Origin: Pseudomonadota bacterium
GTDB taxonomy: Bacteria > Pseudomonadota > Gammaproteobacteria > Burkholderiales > Burkholderiaceae_D
DNA: 12,118 nucleotides
NCBI GenBank assembly: GCA_023391395.1
Contig: JAEWBA010000387.1
Span: 1-12,118, forward strand
Direction of reading: 5' to 3'
The notes under the pieces: model-generated
The model's database searches: none
Seen by the model: only the letters and a program-made list of their open reading frames with translations
Told to the model about the DNA's origin: nothing
Shown here: positions 7,617-12,118 of the stretch, in pieces
Numbering within the stretch: position 1 is the first letter of the stretch
How the letters are laid out: the number at the start of each line of letters is the position of its first letter
Position numbers and translations under genes: made by a program

Positions 7617-9620
7617 ATGTGTGGCTTGGCGGGATTTCTGCGGGATGCTTCTTCGCAAGTCGCGGGCAAGGAGGGGGAACTGCTGCGGCGCATGACCGGC
7701 GCGCTCGCCCATCGCGGCCCGGACGACGCTGGCCACTGGCACGATGCTCGGCACGGCATCGCATTGGGGCATCGGCGCCTGGCGATCGTTGATTTGTCGC
7801 CGGCCGGCCACCAGCCGATGATTTCCGCTAGCGGCCGCTATGTGCTGGTCTTCAATGGCGAGATCTACAACCATGCCCAGCTCCGCGCGCTGCTCGAAGC
7901 CACCGGACGTGCGCCGGCGTGGCGCGGCCACTCCGATACCGAGACAGTGCTTGCCGGCTTCGAAGCCTGGGACATACGGGCGACGGTAGAACGCGCCATC
8001 GGCATGTTTGCCTTCGCGGTATGGGATCGCGAAACGGCCACGCTGACCCTGGGGCGGGACCGCATCGGCGAGAAACCGCTTTACTACGGCTGGCAGGGAA
8101 GCGGCAGCGAGACGGCCTTCCTGTTCGGCTCGGAATTGAAGGCCTTGCGCGCGCATCCGGCTTTTGAGAACCGCATCAGCCGGAGCGCGCTCAGCCTGCA
8201 GTTGCGTCACAACTATGTGCCGGCACCGGATTCGATCTACGAGGGCATCGCCAAGCTCGAGCCCGGTTGCCTGCTGAACGTATCGTTGGCGCGGCGCGAG
8301 ACTGAAGTGCAGGCGTACTGGTCGGGGGCGGAGGTGGCCGAAGCCGGCGTGCGTCATCCCCATCCAGGCGATGCCGGGCAGGTCGTGGACGAGCTGGAAA
8401 TCCTGCTCAAGGATGCGGTGCGCCAGCAGATGATGGCCGATGTGCCCCTGGGCGCCTTCCTGTCAGGAGGCATCGATTCCTCCACGGTGGTGGCGCTGAT
8501 GCAAGTGCAATCGGCGCGGCCGGTGAAAACTTTTTCCATCGGCTTTCACGAAGAAGGCTATGACGAGGCGCAACACGCCAAGGCGGTGGCGCGCCATTTG
8601 GGCACCGAGCATACCGAGTTGTACGTGACCCCGGAGCAGGCGATGGCGGTGATCCCTCGCCTGCCGGCCATGTACGACGAACCGTTTTCGGATTCCTCGC
8701 AGATCCCGACCTTTCTGGTGTCGCAACTGGCAAGAGAGCACGTGACGGTGTCGCTCTCCGGCGATGCCGGCGACGAGCTGTTTTGCGGCTACAACCGCTA
8801 CCAGATGAGCGCGCGCCTGTGGCGCCGGTTGTCCATGATGCCACTGCCGCTGCGCCGGCTGGTGGCGGCTGGACTGACCAGCGTGTCGCCGCAAGCCTGG
8901 AACCGCGCGACGGGGGCGGCCGAGCGCTGGCTACCGACTGCGCTGCGCTTTTCCAATCCCGGCGACAAGTTGCACAAGGGTGCGACGGTTCTGGACAGTA
9001 CTTCCATCGATGCGCTCTACCTGCGCCTGGCTTCGCATTGGCAGGATCCGGCGTCGGTGGTCATCGGCGGCATCGAGCCGCCCACCCTGCTCACCGGCAA
9101 TGCACCGAGTCTCGCCGCGCTGGATCCGGTGCAGCGCATGATGGCCCTCGACATGCTGAGTTATCTGCCGGACGACATCCTGGTCAAGGTTGACCGCGCC
9201 GCCATGAGCGTATCGCTGGAAACGCGCGTGCCCTTCCTGGACCACCGCGTGGTGGAATTCGCCTGGCGCCTGCCGCAGGCAATGAAACTGCGCGACGGAC
9301 AAACCAAGTGGGCGCTGCGCCAGGTGCTGTACCGCCATGTGCCGCGCGAACTGATCGAACGCCCGAAGATGGGTTTCGGCGTGCCGATCGGCGCATGGCT
9401 GCGCGGTCCGCTGCGCGACTGGGCCGAAGCGCTGCTCGATCCGCCACTGTTGCGCAGCCAGGGATTCTTCAAGGTCGAGCAAATCCGCGCGAAATGGCAG
9501 GAACACCTGGCCGGTACGCGCGACTGGCAATACCACCTGTGGGATGTGCTGATGTTCCAGGCCTGGCTTGCGCAGCAACAGGATGCCGAAGCGCAGGCGG
9601 CCGATCAGCGCATCGCCTGA
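7617..9620 (+). CDS. asnB: AsnB-type glutamine-dependent amidotransferase (asparagine synthase family)
   Basis: This 667-residue two-domain enzyme takes ammonia from glutamine and adds it to an ATP-activated carboxylate. The N-terminal class II glutaminase domain begins MCGLAG. Cys2 becomes the catalytic N-terminal residue; supporting residues include R53/R54 in GHRRLAIVDLS, N80-G81-E82 in FNGEIYN and D107 in SDTE. The synthetase domain has the pyrophosphate loop SGGIDSS from residue 283 and SLSGDAGDELF from 379. All key residues are present, so it should be active. At 667 residues it is longer than housekeeping AsnB (about 554 in E. coli). It follows a glycosyltransferase by four bases and precedes another by 38. 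In such clusters these enzymes often amidate uronic acids (WbpS in Pseudomonas aeruginosa is a proposed case); true asparagine synthesis remains possible. AAAGG at 7604-7608 supports the start. Confidence 0.9.
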   Translation: MCGLAGFLRDASSQVAGKEGELLRRMTGALAHRGPDDAGHWHDARHGIALGHRRLAIVDLSPAGHQPMISASGRYVLVFNGEIYNHAQLRALLEATGRAPAWRGHSDTETVLAGFEAWDIRATVERAIGMFAFAVWDRETATLTLGRDRIGEKPLYYGWQGSGSETAFLFGSELKALRAHPAFENRISRSALSLQLRHNYVPAPDSIYEGIAKLEPGCLLNVSLARRETEVQAYWSGAEVAEAGVRHPHPGDAGQVVDELEILLKDAVRQQMMADVPLGAFLSGGIDSSTVVALMQVQSARPVKTFSIGFHEEGYDEAQHAKAVARHLGTEHTELYVTPEQAMAVIPRLPAMYDEPFSDSSQIPTFLVSQLAREHVTVSLSGDAGDELFCGYNRYQMSARLWRRLSMMPLPLRRLVAAGLTSVSPQAWNRATGAAERWLPTALRFSNPGDKLHKGATVLDSTSIDALYLRLASHWQDPASVVIGGIEPPTLLTGNAPSLAALDPVQRMMALDMLSYLPDDILVKVDRAAMSVSLETRVPFLDHRVVEFAWRLPQAMKLRDGQTKWALRQVLYRHVPRELIERPKMGFGVPIGAWLRGPLRDWAEALLDPPLLRSQGFFKVEQIRAKWQEHLAGTRDWQYHLWDVLMFQAWLAQQQDAEAQAADQRIA

Positions 9621-9621
9621 A

Positions 9622-9657
9622 GCGTCTTGGCAGTGCATCTCTTCGAGGGGCAAGCGC
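9622..9657 (+). other. Possible hairpin presenting the ribosome site of the next gene
   Basis: GCG-t-CTTG at 9622-9629 can pair with CAAGCGC at 9651-9657, giving seven pairs with one bulged T. The 21-base loop contains the ribosome site GAGGGG, and the stem ends one base before the ATG at 9659. It could affect initiation of the glycosyltransferase, but a stem this short can arise by chance in GC-rich DNA. Confidence 0.25.
9645..9650 (+). promoter_or_regulatory. Ribosome binding site fixing the start of the third family 4 transferase
   Basis: GAGGGG lies eight bases before the ATG at 9659. The reading frame stays open 351 bases further upstream into asnB, so this site and the family-typical N-terminus that follows decide the start. 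Confidence 0.7.
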
Positions 9658-9658
9658 A

Positions 9659-10831
9659 ATGAATAGCAAGATCATGATTTCAGTGAACACGGCCTGGAAT
9701 GTCTACAACTTCCGCGCCGGCCTGATCCGGGCGCTCACCAGCCATGGCCATCAGGTGGTCGCAGTGGCGCCGGAAGACGAGTATGCGCGCCGCCTGCCGC
9801 GCCTGGGTTGCCGTTTCATCGATATGCCCATGGATAACAACGGTACCCATCCGGGGCGCGACCTGGCACTGCTGCTGCGCTACATCCGCCTGCTGCGCGC
9901 AGAACGGCCGGCAGTGTACCTGGGCTATACGGTCAAGCCCAATGTCTACGGTTCGCTGGCGGCGCACTTGCTCGGCATCCCGGTCATCAACAATATCGCC
10001 GGCCTGGGCACGGTCTTCATCCGCCGCAGCCTGCTTACGCGCCTGGTGCGCGAGTTGTACAGGCTGTCCTTGCGCCGCTCTCAACGTGTCTTTTTCCAGA
10101 ATGCCGACGACCAGTCCATGTTCATCAAGAACGGCCTGGTGCCGGCCGATGCGAGCGATCGCCTGCCTGGTTCCGGGATGGACCTGAACCGCTTCCGTCC
10201 GACGCCGCCCCTGCCGCTGGAAGGGCGGCCATTCCGTTTCCTGCTGGTGGCGCGCCTGCTCAAGGACAAGGGCGTCGAGGAATTTGTGGAAGCGGCGCGC
10301 ATCCTGAAAGGACGCGGTCTTCAGACCGAATGTCAGCTGCTCGGGTTTATCGACCCTCACAATGCCAACGCCATTTCGGCACAACAGATAGGGCAGTGGG
10401 AAAGCGCCGGCCTGACGCGCTATCTCGGCAAGGCCGACGACGTGCGGCCCTACATGGCGGATGCTGATTGCATCGTGCTGCCGTCCTACCGCGAGGGGGT
10501 GCCGCGCTCGCTGCTGGAAGCGGCCGCCATGGCACGCCCCATTGTGACCACCGACACGGTCGGCTGCCGCGACATCGTGCAGAACGGAAGCAACGGCCTG
10601 CTTTGCAGGGTGGCGGATGCGACCGATCTGGCGGCAAAGATGACAGACATGCTGGCACTCGACCCGGCGCGCCGCCTGGAAATGGGCCGTGCCGGGCGGC
10701 TGAAGGTAGAGGCGGAATTCGACGAAAGACTGGTCATCCAGAAATACCTGCACGCCATCGAAGCGATCCTGCGCCAGAACGCGACCGGCGCGAAAGGCCG
10801 GAAAGCCGCGTTCGCCATGCGCGGCAAATGA
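9659..10831 (+). CDS. Family 4 glycosyltransferase (PglA-like subgroup)
   Basis: This 390-residue GT-B transferase begins MNSKIMISVNTAWNVYNFR. The N-terminal domain has the VAPEDEY, TVKPNVYGSLAAHLLGIP and INNIAGLGTVF segments of a subgroup that includes PglA-like enzymes, which add a hexose or N-acetylhexosamine to a lipid-linked acceptor; the similarity is from memory. The donor domain starts near FRFLLVARLLKDKGVEEF. The E-x7-E pair is E279 and E287 in EGVPRSLLE. A start at 9659 gives the normal length and a family-like N-terminus; the open frame from 9308 would add 117 arginine- and alanine-rich residues read out of frame through asnB, with no family resemblance. It stands between asnB (38-base gap) and rfbB (42-base gap). 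Donor and linkage are unassigned. Confidence 0.92.
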   Translation: MNSKIMISVNTAWNVYNFRAGLIRALTSHGHQVVAVAPEDEYARRLPRLGCRFIDMPMDNNGTHPGRDLALLLRYIRLLRAERPAVYLGYTVKPNVYGSLAAHLLGIPVINNIAGLGTVFIRRSLLTRLVRELYRLSLRRSQRVFFQNADDQSMFIKNGLVPADASDRLPGSGMDLNRFRPTPPLPLEGRPFRFLLVARLLKDKGVEEFVEAARILKGRGLQTECQLLGFIDPHNANAISAQQIGQWESAGLTRYLGKADDVRPYMADADCIVLPSYREGVPRSLLEAAAMARPIVTTDTVGCRDIVQNGSNGLLCRVADATDLAAKMTDMLALDPARRLEMGRAGRLKVEAEFDERLVIQKYLHAIEAILRQNATGAKGRKAAFAMRGK

Positions 10832-10873
10832 TGCCGAGGCAGTATCAAGACAGCGCAAAAGGAAAGGAAAAGC

Positions 10874-11932
10874 ATGATCCTGGTCACCGGCGGTGCCGGC
10901 TTCATCGGCGCCAACTTCGTACTCGACTGGCTGGATAGGCACGACGAGCCGCTCGTCAATCTCGACAAGCTGAGCTATGCCGGCAATCCCGACAGCCTGC
11001 GTCCACTGCGCGACGATGCCCGCCATATCTTCGTGCGCGGCGACATCGGCGACCGTGCGCTGGTGACGGAATTGCTGGATGCCTACCGGCCGCGCGCGAT
11101 TCTCAATTTCGCCGCCGAATCGCACGTGGACCGCTCCATTCACGGACCGGAAGATTTCATCCAGACCAATGTGGTGGGCACCTTTCATCTGCTCGAGTCG
11201 GTGCGCGCCTACTGGGAGAAGCTGCCGGTCGACGAGCGTGCCGCTTTCCGCTTCCTGCATGTCTCCACCGACGAGGTCTACGGTTCGCTTGGCCCGGAGG
11301 CACCCGCCTTCTCCGAGACCTCGCCCTATGCGCCGAACAGCCCCTACAGCGCCAGCAAGGCAGCCAGCGACCAGCTGGTGCGCGCCTGGCACCATACCTA
11401 TGGCTTGCCGGTGCTGACCACCAATTGCAGTAACAACTACGGCCCTTACCACTTTCCCGAAAAGCTGATCCCGCTGTGCATCCTGAACGCGCTCGCCGGC
11501 AAGCCGCTGCCGGTCTATGGCGACGGCATGCAGGTGCGCGACTGGCTGTACGTGAAGGACCATTGCAGCGCGCTGCGACGGGTGCTGCAGGCAGGAGTCC
11601 CTGGTGCCGCCTACAACATCGGCGGCTGGAACGAAATGCCGAACCTGGAAGTGGTGCGCACCGTCTGCGGCATCCTCGACGAATTGTCGCCACGTGCCGA
11701 CGGTGCACCCTACGTGAGCCAGATTGCCTTCGTGCGCGACCGACCGGGCCATGATCGGCGCTATGCCATCGATGCACGCAAGATCGAAAGCGAGCTCGGC
11801 TGGAAGCCGGAAGAAAGCTTTGAGAGCGGGCTGCGCAAGACGGTCGAATGGTATCTCGCCAACGGCGACTGGGTACGAGGCGTCACCAGCGGTGCCTACC
11901 GCGAATGGATGACGCGGCAATACGGAACCTGA
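10874..11932 (+). CDS. rfbB: dTDP-glucose 4,6-dehydratase
   Basis: This 352-residue extended short-chain dehydrogenase converts dTDP-D-glucose to dTDP-4-keto-6-deoxy-D-glucose, step two of dTDP-L-rhamnose synthesis and the branch point to other 6-deoxysugars. The N-terminal NAD-binding loop TGGAGFIG is at residues 5-12. The dehydratase signature STDEVYGS starts at 131, with T132, D133 and E134 matching the catalytic Thr-Asp-Glu of RmlB. Y158 and K162 in YSASK form the YxxxK pair. [11 protein letters not shown] and [15 protein letters not shown] are also diagnostic. The length is close to that of known RmlB enzymes. The ATG is supported by AAGGA at 10864-10868, five bases upstream. rfbA follows after 67 bases; rfbC and rfbD would be expected beyond the window. 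Confidence 0.97.
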   Translation: MILVTGGAGFIGANFVLDWLDRHDEPLVNLDKLSYAGNPDSLRPLRDDARHIFVRGDIGDRALVTELLDAYRPRAILNFAAESHVDRSIHGPEDFIQTNVVGTFHLLESVRAYWEKLPVDERAAFRFLHVSTDEVYGSLGPEAPAFSETSPYAPNSPYSASKAASDQLVRAWHHTYGLPVLTTNCSNNYGPYHFPEKLIPLCILNALAGKPLPVYGDGMQVRDWLYVKDHCSALRRVLQAGVPGAAYNIGGWNEMPNLEVVRTVCGILDELSPRADGAPYVSQIAFVRDRPGHDRRYAIDARKIESELGWKPEESFESGLRKTVEWYLANGDWVRGVTSGAYREWMTRQYGT

Positions 11933-11942
11933 CTCTTTTCCC

Positions 11943-11977
11943 GGAGTGCCGGCACAGGCTGGACGTGCCGGCCCTTC
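11943..11977 (+). other. Stem-loop between rfbB and rfbA
   Basis: GCCGGCAC at 11948-11955 pairs perfectly with GTGCCGGC at 11965-11972 around a nine-base loop. The stem extends outward with GGAG (11943-11946) against CTTC (11974-11977) across one T/C mismatch and with one G-T wobble. No T run follows, so it is not a canonical intrinsic terminator. It lies in the widest gap of the window and ends 10 bases before the rfbA ribosome site. It could be an RNA-stability or attenuation element. Confidence 0.5.
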
Positions 11978-11987
11978 TCCCATCAGT

Positions 11988-11992
11988 AAAGG
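11988..11992 (+). promoter_or_regulatory. Ribosome binding site of rfbA
   Basis: AAAGG lies seven bases before the ATG at 12000 and supports that start over any other for the partial rfbA gene. Confidence 0.65.
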
Positions 11993-11999
11993 TGATTCC

Positions 12000-12118
12000 A
12001 TGAGCCATGCATATTCGCGCCGCCGCAAGGGCATCATTCTCGCCGGCGGCTCCGGTACGCGCCTGTATCCGGTCACGCGCACGGTGTCCAAGCAACTGAT
12101 GCCGGTCTACGACAAGCC
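12000..12118 (+). CDS. rfbA: Glucose-1-phosphate thymidylyltransferase, 3' end missing
   Basis: The first 39 codons run off the window end. After a short basic leader ([10 protein letters not shown]) comes [16 protein letters not shown], the nucleotide-binding loop of RmlA with G16, G17, S18, G19, T20 and R21, and then [12 protein letters not shown], whose lysines lie in the active site of this family. The enzyme makes dTDP-D-glucose from dTTP and glucose 1-phosphate, the substrate of RfbB just upstream. The leader is about four residues longer than in the E. coli enzyme, which is minor. Family identity is clear even from the fragment; intactness of the remainder cannot be judged. Confidence 0.95.
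   Translation, partial: MSHAYSRRRKGIILAGGSGTRLYPVTRTVSKQLMPVYDK

Noticed and set aside
9308..9658. Upstream extension of the third family 4 transferase frame into asnB, which would give a 507-residue protein.
   Set aside because: The added residues are out-of-frame reading of the asnB coding region and have no domain character. The family N-terminus begins at 9659 behind a ribosome site.
11946..11955. Palindrome GTGCCGGCAC considered as an operator or attachment site.
   Set aside because: It is ten bases in GC-rich DNA and is accounted for as one arm of the rfbB-rfbA stem-loop. There is no associated regulator or mobile gene.
9680..12091. An 803-codon open frame on the minus strand across the third family 4 transferase and rfbB.
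   Set aside because: It lies antisense to two well-recognised genes and the start of a third. Its product is rich in Ala, Arg, Gln and His with no recognisable domain. Long antisense frames are expected opposite GC-rich genes.
1..12118. Search by eye for insertion sequences, tRNA or rRNA genes, CRISPR arrays, phage genes and defence genes.
   Set aside because: None was seen. All space is taken by polysaccharide genes apart from short gaps of at most 67 bases.

Overview
The window is a stretch of a surface-polysaccharide (O-antigen, capsule or exopolysaccharide) biosynthesis cluster. All eleven genes are on the + strand and packed end to end. Hand counts over sampled lines put GC at about 57-63%, and codons favour G/C in the third position. 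The gene types, codon use and the order rfbB-rfbA suggest a betaproteobacterium, most likely Burkholderiales and perhaps an Oxalobacteraceae relative such as Herbaspirillum, Massilia or Noviherbaspirillum. The taxonomic guess is inference from overall character; there is no rRNA or marker gene here.

Layout. From 1 to 1477 there is a 5'-truncated ATP-grasp ligase and a GNAT acetyltransferase, both probably precursor- or glycan-modifying enzymes. From 1474 to 2988 there is a Wzx-type flippase. From 3007 to 3975 there is a family 2 glycosyltransferase. From 3997 to 5382 there is a Wzy-type polymerase with a TTG start. From 5379 to 7612 there are two overlapping family 4 glycosyltransferases. From 7617 to 9620 there is an asparagine-synthetase-like amidotransferase. 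From 9659 to 10831 there is a third family 4 glycosyltransferase. From 10874 to 11932 there is rfbB (dTDP-glucose 4,6-dehydratase), and from 12000 to the window end the start of rfbA (glucose-1-phosphate thymidylyltransferase).

How they work together. A lipid-linked oligosaccharide would be built at the cytoplasmic face by the four glycosyltransferases on a sugar-phosphate-undecaprenol primer whose initiating enzyme is not in the window. It would be flipped by Wzx and polymerised by Wzy. RfbA and RfbB supply dTDP-4-keto-6-deoxyglucose for L-rhamnose or a related deoxysugar. The ATP-grasp, GNAT and AsnB-like enzymes imply acyl, amide or amino-acyl decoration of one or more sugars.

Several junctions are four-base stop/start overlaps and no gap exceeds 67 bases. 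No internal promoter, canonical terminator, RNA gene, insertion sequence, CRISPR array or long repeat was seen. I see an ordinary Wzx/Wzy-dependent cluster with a somewhat unusual set of modification enzymes. I did not find convincing evidence for a wholly new kind of system, and the findings are scored accordingly.
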